Positions 24,505 to 34,286 of a stretch of 64,000 bases of DNA are shown piece by piece (position 1 is the first letter of the stretch; the number at the start of each line of letters is the position of its first letter). The notes under the pieces are model-generated. The model was not told the DNA's origin. It made no database searches and saw nothing but the letters and a program-made list of their open reading frames with translations. The stretch is from contig VZDJ01000219.1 of assembly GCA_008694505.1 (NCBI GenBank), forward strand, positions 14,797,136-14,861,135, read 5' to 3'. The stretch comes from Cyanoderma ruficeps (taxonomy: Eukaryota; Chordata; Aves; Passeriformes; Timaliidae). A program made the position numbers and the translations under genes.

Positions 24505-24740
24505 GCGCCGTGAGTTTGGTTTGGGTTTGGTGGCAGTTGGATTAATTTGGGGTGGGCTGGGGTTGGGTTGGGTTTGGTGGTGGGCTGTGGCTGGGTTTGA
24601 GTTTGGCTGGGTTTGGGTTTGGGCTGGGATTGGGTTTGGGCTGGGATTGGGTCAGGTTGTGGTTGGATTAGTTGGGTTGGGTTCGGTGTTGGGCTGTGGT
24701 TGGATTGGGTTGGATTTGGTTGGCACTTGGGGTTGGCTTG
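24505..24740 (+). repeat. Degenerate TTGGG-type G/T-rich repeat
   Basis: Imperfect reiteration of GGGTTTGG, GGGCTGGG and GGATTGGG units with almost no C on the plus strand. At 24609-24652 at least six GGG runs are separated by 3-5 bases, a textbook G-quadruplex pattern on the strand of ARHGAP26 transcription. Confidence 0.8.
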
Positions 24741-25650
24741 GATGCTTGAGGCCATTTCCTCTTGTCTCCGGTGTCCTGGAGAAGAGGCTGAAGCCCTGGT
24801 CCATGGACACCAGGGATGGCTCAGGGGTAGCTGAAGGGAGAAGTCACCTGCACAGGGCCAGAGCTGGGGATGGAGAGACGTGGGAGTGAGTGCTTGGTGG
24901 TTTAAAACTCCTCACGAACCAGAAACCTCAAAGCAATTATACTTTGTACATTTGGGCTAATTCGGATTTTTAGCTTTTGGGAAATAACGATTAAAAGCAA
25001 AGGTTTTTTAAGAAATAGCTGTTTAAAGCTCTGTTCTCTGGGTGAGCAGCTGATTGTTTGCAGACGGGCTCAGCTGGTAATTTAGCACAACGCTGACAGC
25101 TCACGAGGTAGCACCTACCTATTACTTATTGTAAATCCTCCCTTCTGCTAATGAAGCTTATTCTGCTTCTAAACCTCAGACAAAAGGGTCTAGAAAATCA
25201 CACCTGGGCTCTAAACTCACTGACGCACACAGGAAGGGGAGAAAGTGCAGCAGCCGGGTGCCCCGGAGACCAGCCTGGCCTGGATTAGGTGGGGATGGCA
25301 GAGCAGGGTCTGGAGCTGGGAGTGTGGGCGAGTTGGAGCCATCCCATCTCCACAGGGAGATTTCTGTGTCCCTGCTGTGTCCCCATCTCTGGGAGCCCCC
25401 ACAGCCCCCATTGCTTCCCATCAGCTGCTCCCCCAGGCCTGCCCTGCCCCAGCATCCAGCTGTTACCCCGGGCAATCAGAGAATTGAACATCTGCAGATT
25501 GCTCGGAGCTTTTGTTCGAAGCCGCCTGTGAGTGAAGAGCAGAGCGGGAGGGGCCGGTGATGGGAGAGGCTCTGGGGATGAGCCCCGGCAGGGCTGGAAT
25601 GTGGCTGGCAGTGAAGGTACCACCGGGATGAGCATCTCCCTGGCACAGGG

Positions 25651-25885
25651 GGCTGGAAAGGGCTTAAAGCCCATCCTGTCCCACCCCAGCCATGGCAGGG
25701 ACACCTCCCACTGTCCCAGGCTGCTCCAAGCCCATCCAGCCTGGCCTTGGGCACTGCCAGGGGTCCAGGGGCAGCCACAGCTGCTCTGGGCACCCTGTGC
25801 CAGGGCCTGCCCACCCTGCCAGGGGACAATTCCTGCCCCAGATCCCACCCCACCCTGCCCTGGGTCAGTGGAAGCCGTTCCCTGT
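25651..25885 (-). mobile_element. CR1 LINE 3'-end fragment
   Basis: GGCTGCTCCAAGCCCATCC, CAGCCACAGCTGCTCTGGGC, CAGGGGACAATTCCTGCCCC; reverse orientation. Confidence 0.9.
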
Positions 25886-26389
25886 GTCCTGGCACTCCAT
25901 GGCCCTGCCCAAAGCCCCTCTCACAGTCACAGCAAGGTGAGTGCTCATTTCCAGCCGATGGCTCCGTGTCCTGGCAGCCAGCAAGGAGCTTTTCCCAAGG
26001 CTGCCCCGGCTCTTGGGGGAACAAGCTCGTCCTGACCCGGGTTACCTGAGGCAGGTGCAGCCGGGTCCGGGACTGCAGTGACACACTCGGTGCCACCTCT
26101 GCTGCTGCCGGCTCCCGGGGACCAACCCACACGGGGACGGGGATGGAGCAGCCCCGTGTCCAGCTGCCCTCCCTTTCCCACTCCCAGAGATCCCGGAGAT
26201 GCTTTTTCCCTTTTTAAAGCTGATGAATTTTGCCGCACCCATTATCCATCATAAATATTTCCGAGTCTGGGAGATGCACCTGCTGCTTTTGCCTCTCTTT
26301 CACTGCCGGCTATTTTTTTTGCCAAGTTCGGGTTCGGCTGGGCTTTTTGTTGAGCCACAGGTGGTTTTTTTTGTGCAGTTTTTATTCGG

Positions 26390-26830
26390 TTTTGTGGCCC
26401 CGTGCGGTACCCGGGGCGCTGCCGGGGCCGCCCCGCAGCCCGGGCACAACCAATGACTCGGCGCGGTCCCCATCGCGCCGCTGTTTATTATTTATTTCCC
26501 CAGCAACGGGGATATATTTAGCCCGAGAGCTTCGAGCTGTTTCGGCCCCATTGTGCTCCGCAAATCCAGCGGCCCCGGGGAGCAGCGGGGGCCGAGGGGC
26601 AGCGGGAGCCCCCCGGGGGGACCCCGACCTGTCCTTGCCTGGGCAGGGGCGGCAGGAGGGGAGGCTGTGGGACATCCCCCGGGTCCCCTGGACTTGCCAA
26701 GGGCTGGGCCGGGCTGGGTGGATTTTTTTAATATTATTTTTAGTAATTGCAGTGTTGGAGGCTGGCAGGCCGTGTTTGTTTGGGGTAGGGACACGTGCGG
26801 GCTCGGCCGCAGCCCAGCTGGAGGAACTCT
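26390..26830 (+). promoter_or_regulatory. CpG-rich patch with CCAAT and TATA-like boxes between the two genes
   Basis: Clearly denser in CpG than its surroundings, especially 26395-26480 and 26540-26620. It contains a CCAAT box at 26450-26454 and an ATATATTTA TATA-like box at 26512-26520, about 60 bases apart and in promoter order on the plus strand. It could be an unannotated promoter, an enhancer, or merely a GC-rich part of a long ARHGAP26 3' UTR. No open frame downstream is recognisable. Confidence 0.35.
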
Positions 26831-27586
26831 GCCCGCGAGCCAAAAAGGGCAAAAAAGGAAAGGGTAGGAGAGAAATGAGGAATTAAAAATGCTGGGTTTT
26901 AATTCTGGATTTGCTCTTGCAGGAGTGCAGAGAGGGGTGTGCTGGGGCCAAGGCAGGAGCCCAGGGTGACAGGATGGCAGGGACAGTCCCCTGACCTGTG
27001 TCACTGCCTGTCCCCATCCCCGTTTCCCCTCTCGGCTCCTCAGGGATGCAGATCCCTGTGTCCCATCCCTGCAGATTATTTTCCCTCCATGCTCTGCTCG
27101 CTGGGGACGCATCCCTGAGCCCCCTGGCCGGCCCTGGGCACAGCGGGTCACTTACCTCAGCAGGAAGTGTCACCCTGTCCTCCCGCATTAGGACAATTAA
27201 TGCCCACACCCGATGCTGCCTCAGCACTTTTGCCCCAACCTTTTCATGTGGTTTGATCTCAAATCAACAGATCCCATAATTAGAAGGATTCTACTTGTTA
27301 TTTTTTTAACCTAAGGTTCCCTGTTGTGACCTCAGAGAATATCCTTAATTATGCTCTGGAGCTGTGCCAGGCCAGTGGTGGATTGGATAAGGCTATTTAC
27401 TGCCACCCCTCCTCCAGGTTGGATTTTATCAGCTGATCCATGGGCTCGGGCACTGGACATCACTCAACTCCCTTCTGATGGTTCTTCTCCGTGCTGCTCC
27501 TCCAGCCAGGCTTTGGCAAGTTCCATATTTATGGGTTTTCATTTTGAAATGTCCACCTACTATATATATTATAATATTATATAGTA

Positions 27587-27634
27587 TATATACAGTATAT
27601 TTTCAGCTCCTATATACAGTATATTTTCAGCTCC
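27587..27634 (+). repeat. 24-bp perfect tandem duplication in an AT-rich tract
   Basis: Two adjacent copies of a 24-base unit beginning TATATACAGTATATTTTC (27587-27610 and 27611-27634), next to a run of ATATAT/ATTATA. Confidence 0.9.
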
Positions 27635-28398
27635 ATCAATAATTGAAGTTATCAGTAACCCTGGCAAGGAAATGCACCAAACTTGCTGGACCCTGGCAGG
27701 AGCTTGGCACGAGCACTGAGAGCATCTGGGAGCCCCTCTGGGATAACCAGGAACATACAGCCAAGGAGTCTTTTATTCTGTAAAACCCCCGAATCTGTGC
27801 CTGACATGGCCCAGCTCCGTGTGCCCAGAGCTCAACAGGAGCCCACGCTGCAGAGGGGACATGGCCAGGGACAATCCGGCCCACTGGGGACCATCCCGGG
27901 GCCAAACACGAACTCTGCATCTCAAATCCGAAATGTCAGAACCGTAAAAATGGCATTTAATGGCATCTCTTCCTAACCAGTCTGAAAGGCCATCGTTTTA
28001 CTGGGATAATGTGAACACAACAGAAATCATGAATTGCAGTCACATGCTGGGCTTCACCCGAATTTCTTGGAAGCTGAGGATAGAGCCCAAGGAAGGGAGT
28101 TAAGGGCAAAAGGAGGTGGCAGGTGAGGGAGGGCAGCAGCCCGTGTCCAACCCACCCCCAGGGCCATGGAGCACGGGGAGGTGCAGAGGGAAGGGGCAGA
28201 AAAGAATCAGACCATGGGCCACATTCTGACATCAATGCTTCTGTAAGTGGAACGGGACAAAGGGGATTTTGGGTGGAATGTGACCACACCGAGCCCTCGA
28301 TGCACTCACCATGGGCTGGAGCCCCTCAGCCACTGAGCAGTTCTTTATCTGAGGGTCTGATGGGTCTCCTTAAAGCATCTTTCCATAACTGCTGCCCG

Positions 28399-28404
28399 AA
28401 TAAA
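28399..28404 (+). terminator. ARHGAP26: Candidate distal poly(A) signal on the ARHGAP26 strand (AATAAA)
   Basis: The first canonical AATAAA on the plus strand after the ARHGAP26 stop that I noticed. Its downstream region is only weakly GT-rich. It would give a 3' UTR of about 6.7 kb, in the range known for the human gene. Confidence 0.3.
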
Positions 28405-29059
28405 CGTGGTTATCGTCAATCCCAGCCCTGCCTTGCCTCTGACCCCATCCAGCTTGGGAATTACCGAAGGGAAATTTATGTAAGCTTTGTTTTAATTGCA
28501 AACAATTCAAAGAAATCCTTCCCTGCTGGGAACTCGGCCTTTTCTGCTGCAGTTAAATGAGATTTTATTACAGCACGCCTCGCTCTGTGGCTCGGGGGGG
28601 AAGGCTGGGCTGTGCAGGGGGAAAACCGAGCTGGGTTCGGTCACTGAGGGGTTGGAAACACCGAAAACTCCGGTGGCCACATGGCAGGGAAGGAGCTTCG
28701 TGGCAGCATCTTCTGTTCCAGGGCTGAGACTTTGTGAACCCGAGCGCAGCATCTTCACACCAGAGAGAGGTTCCTTTCAGCACTGCTGGTTTTTTACCAA
28801 GTCCTTTTCCCTTTTTCCTGGGTTCAGTCCTGTCTCTGCTCAGGACCCCAGGGCAGCTCAGCCCCAGCACCCGTCCCTGCCCGGGACCTCTGTCCCAACC
28901 CACACCTGGGCAGCCCTAAGGATTCTCAGGACATTTTATTTCCCTCTGTCACTCATGTCTGGCAGCTGGCACCTGCCTGGGGACGGAGCTTTTATCACAT
29001 TCTGATGAGCAGCAGACAGCTGGGAACCACTGCAGTAACAAAATACATTTAAAACCAGA

Positions 29060-29150
29060 GAATTAAAGAGGGATTGAGGTTGGAAGGGACCTTAAACTCA
29101 CAGAGTCCCTCCCCTGCCATGTCAGACCCAACCCTCTCCAGGACCACAAC
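29060..29150 (-). mobile_element. Degraded CR1 LINE tail
   Basis: GGTTGGAAGGGACCTTAAAC and CCCTCCCCTGCCATG; lies just beyond the inferred NR3C1 poly(A) site. Confidence 0.6.
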
Positions 29151-29199
29151 AAAAACTCCACAAAAGCATTTTGGAGCCATTTAATGAAAAAAGCAGAAT

Positions 29200-29205
29200 T
29201 TTATT
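29200..29205 (-). terminator. NR3C1: NR3C1 distal poly(A) signal (AATAAA on the minus strand)
   Basis: TTTATT on the plus strand reads AATAAA in the transcript. Downstream in the transcript there is a strong U/GU-rich element (TTTTGTGGAGTTTTTGTTGT, about 29139-29165), the standard CstF-binding context. Position agrees with a 4.1-kb 3' UTR. Confidence 0.7.
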
Positions 29206-29777
29206 ATATGGTTTCTGTCCATTATTCGGCATTGCTGTAAATGGCTCACATTTACTGCAACTTCTGTACAGATGTGTGGCTTTGTATTACCAGAACAGCA
29301 AATTTAAATGAAAAAATAAATGTTCAACAATTCCACACAAGCTTTTACAGTCCAACATTTCACTGAGTAGGTGAAAACTACAGACTTGTTACTACAGAAT
29401 TATTCAGCATGAATAAAAAACTACAACTTTTATTTTTAAACAGGAGTCACTGGTTTCTTTTTTTTTTTTAATGCTGTTTAAAATTGCTGTGATAAAAATA
29501 ATGATTTTTTTAATAATGCCATACACTGGTATGATATAGGATTTGTCCCCAGTATATATCTTTTTTTTTTTTTGTTTAATATACAAAATAGAGTAATGAC
29601 CCATCGCTGCCTCTGCTGGGGGCAGGGGGTTGGAGGTGGGGCGTTCCCACACACTCCCAGCCTTTGGGGCCTCTGGCTGGAGAGGCCCACGACCTTCATG
29701 GAAAATTTGGTTCCTATGAGACGTCGATGGCTCAGCAAGGCCCGGGGTAAGGGCAGAGCGTGCCTGGTCCGTGACCA

Positions 29778-29935
29778 TGGAATCCCAGGCTGGACTGGCT
29801 TGGAAGGGACCCTAAAGCTCATCAATCCCCCCTGCCACGGGCAGGGACACCTTCCACCAGACCAGGCTGCTCCAAGCCCCGTCCAACCAGGCCTTGAACA
29901 CTTGCAGGGCTATAATAATAATAATAATAATCATA
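29778..29935 (-). mobile_element. CR1 LINE 3'-end fragment in the NR3C1 3' UTR
   Basis: TTGGAAGGGACCCTAAAGCT, CACCTTCCACCAGACCAGGC, GGCCTTGAACACTTGCAGGG. In reverse orientation on the plus strand, hence in the same sense as the NR3C1 transcript. Confidence 0.9.
29911..29932 (+). repeat. AAT trinucleotide repeat at a CR1 edge
   Basis: About six ATA/AAT units directly adjoining the minus-strand CR1 fragment in the NR3C1 3' UTR. Confidence 0.9.
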
Positions 29936-30104
29936 CAATCTTTATAAAATCTCACTCTTAAGTCATGTCCCTGAAGTCCTCCCTCTCTGAAGTTTCGGCC
30001 GCGGGGCGTTTCCCCACAGCCCACCTTCATCCAGGCACTTCCTCCTTCCCTACCTTTTCCTGTGGAAATGGCGAGGTCGTTTTTCAGCATCGATTGGCAC
30101 CGGT

Positions 30105-30160
30105 CCCCAGCCCCCCCCCGCCCTCCCCCGGTGTCCCCCGTCCCGGTCCCGGTGTCCCCC
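30105..30160 (-). promoter_or_regulatory. NR3C1: G-quadruplex motif in the NR3C1 3' UTR
   Basis: On the transcript strand seven to eight runs of three to nine G are separated by one to four bases (C-runs on the plus strand at 30105-30160). This satisfies the G3+N1-7 rule many times over and could fold as RNA or DNA. Confidence 0.75.
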
Positions 30161-30220
30161 TAAGGCCATTGCGAGTCCTGAGCTGTCCCCGCCGGGCGGG
30201 CGGGTCCGTGCACTTTGTGA

Positions 30221-30228
30221 TAAGGCAC
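30221..30228 (-). promoter_or_regulatory. NR3C1: miR-124 8-mer seed match in the NR3C1 3' UTR
   Basis: The transcript reads GUGCCUUA, a full 8-mer for miR-124, a neuronal microRNA known to target mammalian NR3C1. It lies about 60 nt upstream of the G-quadruplex motif in the transcript. Confidence 0.6.
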
Positions 30229-30525
30229 TGAAGGGCCGACGCCGGGTTCTCCCTGCTTTATCCAGAGTGCAGGGACTGCCCACTGCTACACGGACCACGG
30301 ATAACAGGACACGGACGGCTCGCTGCTGCTACAGCACTACGGAGCTCACTGGTGAAGTTTGAACTGAACAGCACGTACAGGACGACTCTTGCTCTAACAT
30401 CACAGTTTCCTCTGTCCATCCTTAAATCCAGAGACTGAAAATGAATATACAGGCAAACAGACACAAGGGGCAGAGAGCCTCTCCTCCTACGTGACCGGTT
30501 CTCTCACGGGGGGATGGCCGAACCC

Positions 30526-30585
30526 CAGAATTTGGGGTGGAAGGGATCTTAAAGCTCATCCGGTTCCAACCCCTGACTCCACCAT
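30526..30585 (-). mobile_element. Short CR1 LINE tail in the NR3C1 3' UTR
   Basis: CAGAATTTGGGGTGGAAGGG, then ATCTTAAAGCTCATCCGGTTCC; sense with NR3C1. Confidence 0.7.
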
Positions 30586-30908
30586 CGGTTGGAGTTCGCT
30601 GCAGTTGCTTTTGCTGGCAAAAAATGACAATTTGGGGTCCCTGCACCCCGACCCGCACACGCCGTCCCCAGGCTCCGACCGGGGGCTCTGGGGATGCAAG
30701 TTTATAAAACATTCTCCAAAGTAAGAGCACATTTCCCCCACCCCAGGAGCCCCCCAACCCCACCGGTACAAACTCCTATCTGTATCACAAACGGGCGCGG
30801 GAGGATTCCCAATGACTTGGGCTGGAAGTCGTAATTAAAATCCTGACCTTTACCTATTACAAAATGTACATATTCCTTACAGATCAAAGAAGAGAGCGAT
30901 TATTTTCT

Positions 30909-30914
30909 TTTATT
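30909..30914 (-). terminator. NR3C1: Candidate internal poly(A) signal of NR3C1
   Basis: AATAAA on the minus strand, 2.4 kb after the stop. Use would drop the G-quadruplex and the 8-mer miR-124 site from the mRNA. A second internal AATAAA lies at 29434-29429. Confidence 0.35.
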
Positions 30915-31743
30915 AAAGATGCTATTTTACTCCAAAGTACTGAATATACGATCTTTTTTTTTTAATAGGTATAACATTCAAAAAGAGCTTTAAGAAAGGA
31001 TGAGAATTGAGTTTCCTATTTCAGCTGGAAACCAAGGTCTGCTCAATGTAGAAACGTGCTGTGAACACCCCACGCTCCGTATTTACATATTGCTGGCACC
31101 TGGATGTGGATTATTGCCCAATTTCTAAGCTGTTTTTGCTGTGGGAGTGAGGCTGTGACAGGTTCTGCAGCGGGGTCTGGCTCAGCCGTGCCTCGGGAGC
31201 GGCTCCCGACCATACAGATAGGAGTATCCCACCCCAAACCAACGGGAATTTTACACAGTGATCCAACACACACAACCCAACCCCACAGACACCCTCGGAG
31301 CACAGGTTTCCCCCTCTGAACAGAGCACTTCTTTGGATACCAACACCGACAGCCCCGGTGCTGCCTCCGGCCCGACCACACGCCACGGATTCCACTCAGC
31401 GTATCTGTGACCCCTACAAAAAATATAATTACATGTATCATGATAAAGCAATCTGTCATCTAAAAATCATCCTTATTATACACTATACAAGCTATTTTAC
31501 AATCATTTAATAAATTGCTTTTAAAGCTGCAGTAGCCCTTCCCTTTTTTTTTTTTCTTGGATCAGCGAATATACCAATTATACATATTTGAAACTATAAC
31601 TAAATATAAAAATATATTAGGTTTTGTATCTTCTCAGACGATTTTTCTCATTTCTATTACACAAACGATCCGGCCACTTTGAGTAAAAATCAAATTTTAG
31701 AGTGGCATAGTAAATATTTCAGGTTTGAGATACAGAAAATTGT

Positions 31744-31751
31744 TAAGGTGC
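31744..31751 (-). promoter_or_regulatory. NR3C1: miR-18 8-mer seed match in the NR3C1 3' UTR
   Basis: The transcript reads GCACCUUA, complementary to bases 2-8 of miR-18 with the A opposite base 1. miR-18 is reported to lower glucocorticoid receptor in mammalian brain (established). Here only the seed match is seen. Confidence 0.6.
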
Positions 31752-32785
31752 ACGTAGAAAAGGCTACTACAGCTTCTAAACGTCGAAAATATCCTCATCA
31801 ATGGCAACAAGGAGAAATCCACAAGGCCTATGGGAATTTATGGCACGCCAGGAATTCAATGTGAAGGGCTGCAGCCTTACAAAGACAGAAAGTTTGACGG
31901 ACAACTCTAAGACCACGAACTCAGTAGCGGAGCTCTCCTGCTCTCCAGGAAAGAGGATGGAGCAGTCAGTGAAGGGTGGAGATGTGGAATTGGGTCTCTA
32001 ACCAGGCGAGTCTGGAGCTGGGGGATCCAGTCCCAGCTGCGTGGACAAGTCCCCGGAGAGGAGGATTCCGGAATCCTGCAGGGGAACAACCCCAGCCACC
32101 GGCTGCACTCACACGTCCTCCCCTGTCCACGGGGGTCTCCAGAAATTCTTGTGTGATGACAGCTTTGAGTGTATAGAAAACAAGAGTTTCTCCACACAGA
32201 AGTAAACTTTTCTGAAGCTATGCATATTTTCCTGAAAATTTCCTGATGGGCAGTCAGGACTGATCTTCTTGGCATCAATGCAGCCCGTGACTCTTTGCGT
32301 TATGGCTGTTGCATCGTATGCAAAAATCAGGCTTCCTTTGTTTTGTTTTTTTTCTTCAATATATAAAATAACCTGCTCATTTACATCCAGTTAGGACTGG
32401 GTTAATTTTCTGTGAATGTGCATATCCGACACTTTTGCAATGTACCAAGAGGATTTGTTTCATCTGGACCTACTGAAATGAGATCTGAGAGTGTTCTCCC
32501 ACCCGCCCAGGCCCTTAGAAAAAAGCCCAATTTTCATGGCCACCATGCCGGTTGGAAAGCATCAGGTTAGAAAAGCCCAACCCAGTTTCACATGAATCTA
32601 CTCGAGTATTTTTACTGTCTAGAGGTCGTTTAGGAAAGCTACGAGCTGCCCCACCTTAAAAAACCAGCTGTACAATAGGCATCTTGAAGTATTACAAAAA
32701 AATTATGTAAGAAAAAATGAACAAGCCGAGTTCACGGTATATAAAGTTAAAGGAAATTGCTAAAACCAGACAGTAATAGCTATAA

Positions 32786-32792
32786 AAGGCAC
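32786..32792 (-). promoter_or_regulatory. NR3C1: Second miR-124 seed match (7-mer) in the NR3C1 3' UTR
   Basis: The transcript reads GUGCCUU followed by U, a 7mer-m8 match. It lies about 0.5 kb after the stop, so it would remain in short 3' UTR isoforms. Confidence 0.5.
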
Positions 32793-32867
32793 AACTTCCC
32801 TTTTCTGATATACACTTGTAAACTTTCTTCAGGTTACATGCATAAACCAAAATACTACCTTAACTTT

Positions 32868-32923
32868 AAAAAAAAAAAAAANNNNNNNNNNNNNNNNNAA
32901 AAAAAAAAAAAAAGAAAAAAAAA
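32868..32923. other. Poly(A/T) tract with a 17-base assembly gap
   Basis: A run of A, then 17 N at 32882-32898, then more A with one G. In the NR3C1 transcript it is a poly(U) tract of unknown true length. Confidence 0.95.
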
Positions 32924-33283
32924 GCCTAAAAAATTGTCTCCAGCCAACTGCAGCAATTAATTAATTAATTAGCAGAATGTTCGTAACAGCCTCAGAGCTT
33001 GTCACTGGTGGTTTGATACATCCAGGGATGGTGCAGGAGGGGAGAGAGAAAATTTCTGCCAAACCCGAGATCTTTTCCTTTCCTTTCTCCCCAATTCCTT
33101 CCCAAACGCGAGAAATCCGCTGCTTCTCCAGCCTAACTCTTGGCCCTCTGTAAACCACATGTAGTGCATAATTACAAAAGAAACACCTGCGAGGACAAAA
33201 GGAACAAGTTCTGTAGGTTTTCTCTTTACAAAACAAAGCTATCATGTGACGGTTTCTTAAGGCAACCCTTTGTGTTAAGGCAG

Positions 33284-33436
33284 TCACTTCTGATGAAACA
33301 AGAGCTTCTTGATATTTCCATTGGAATATTTTGGTATCTGATTGCTGATGATTTCTGCCAACATTTCTGGGAACTCAATACTCATGGATTTATCCAAAAA
33401 TGTCTGGAAGCAAAAGCTCAGAAGATTTTCAACCAC
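33284..33436 (-). CDS. NR3C1: NR3C1 exon 9 coding part: end of ligand-binding domain with helix 12
   Basis: Encodes 50 residues from [16 protein letters not shown] to [10 protein letters not shown] and a TGA stop (33286-33284). It supplies the end of helix 10, helix 12 (FPEMLAEII, the AF-2 core with the charge-clamp Glu) and the C-terminal beta strand of the glucocorticoid receptor, a ligand-activated transcription factor that moves from cytoplasm to nucleus. The Thr of FQTF (human T739) that contacts the steroid side chain is present. Human Y735 is Phe here. Acceptor CTCGTAG at 33437-33443; exon length equals the mammalian one (153 coding bases). AT-ending codons, in contrast with exon 5. 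Confidence 0.98.
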   Translation of the reverse strand: MVENLLSFCFQTFLDKSMSIEFPEMLAEIISNQIPKYSNGNIKKLLFHQK

Positions 33437-34286
33437 CTACGAGTGACAAGACAAAGAATTACTTGCACATGAAGATGTTCAGAGAACATTCACCTCCCTC
33501 CTCCTCAGCTCCTGCCCACAGGATGGGGCTCAGGCAAGACATGCACAGGATTCCTCATTTAGTTCATTAATTATTGTCCAGGGCACTCTGATATAAACCA
33601 CACAGACAGACTGTGCAAGGCTTTGCAAACACTGAGGAGATTTGGTACCAATTCCCATTCCAACAGATAAATAACACACACATGGATAAGCTAAGTGAGA
33701 TCCTTCCAGGTGCTTGGTACAGTAACAAGGAAAAAATCAGTAATTTTGAGGTCTCAAAGTTACCCTTGTCTCAAGCACTGCTTTGTGCTACATGTGTAAT
33801 TAGAATTAAATTGCCAAAGGAGACAGTCTGAATTGGCAATTCCTTCAAAATTAGATCACTGCTAACGCCACACATAGTGCTGAGGCATTGTTTTAATGGA
33901 ATTCCAAACTATTCCATAAATTCTTTACTTCTCGGGCTCTGACATAAGACTGCAGTAGAAGCAGAAATGTCATGTTTAAAAGCAAAGTCAGTTACAGTTC
34001 CTGAGCTCCTCCTTTTTAAAGCAAAGTAATTTTTATAAACGGGAGAGACTGAAAATGAGATTAGTTCTACAATTAATTGCTGTGGATTGCAGAGGCAGCC
34101 TGAGAGGAGCATGTTCAAGGCTGTCAATTTGCCTTTTGTGAGACAGCAGAGGAGCATGACCTCCTCCTCCTCCTCCTCCTCCCCCCCAGTATTCGTCCCT
34201 TTAAATAAAAAGAGCTGGAGGAGCTCAGTGTCCCCGCCCCAAATGTATTTCTGTGGAATGCCTGCAGCATTCCTGTCAGGACTTAC
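33437..34286 (-). other. NR3C1: NR3C1 intron 8 (850 bp)
   Basis: Shortest NR3C1 intron here. Contains a GAG trinucleotide repeat on the transcript strand (34159-34186) about 100 nt after the donor and an open read-through frame to 33909. No mobile element is evident. Confidence 0.95.
34159..34186 (-). repeat. GAG trinucleotide repeat
   Basis: Eight CTC units plus a C-run on the plus strand; purine-rich GAG/GGG on the NR3C1 transcript, about 100 nt into intron 8. Confidence 0.95.

Larger units (their letters stand above)
24741..29180. other. Region between the two convergent genes
   Basis: Either distal ARHGAP26 3' UTR or true intergenic sequence. It holds a CR1 fragment (25651-25885, minus), the CpG-rich patch at 26390-26830, an AT-rich stretch with a 24-bp duplication (27587-27634) and a CR1 remnant at 29060-29150. 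No protein-coding gene or RNA gene is recognisable. Confidence 0.6.
29181..33283 (-). other. NR3C1: NR3C1 3' UTR (about 4.1 kb)
   Basis: Runs from the stop codon at 33286-33284 down to a poly(A) site just below 29200. The length is close to that of the human GR-alpha 3' UTR (known, about 4 kb). Mostly AT-rich with several ATTTA pentamers on the transcript strand, interrupted by a GC-rich patch at 30060-30260. It carries seed matches for miR-18 (31744-31751) and miR-124 (30221-30228 and 32786-32792), both known regulators of mammalian NR3C1, a G-quadruplex motif, two CR1 fragments (29778-29935, 30526-30585) and a poly(A/T) tract holding an assembly gap (32882-32898). Confidence 0.85.
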
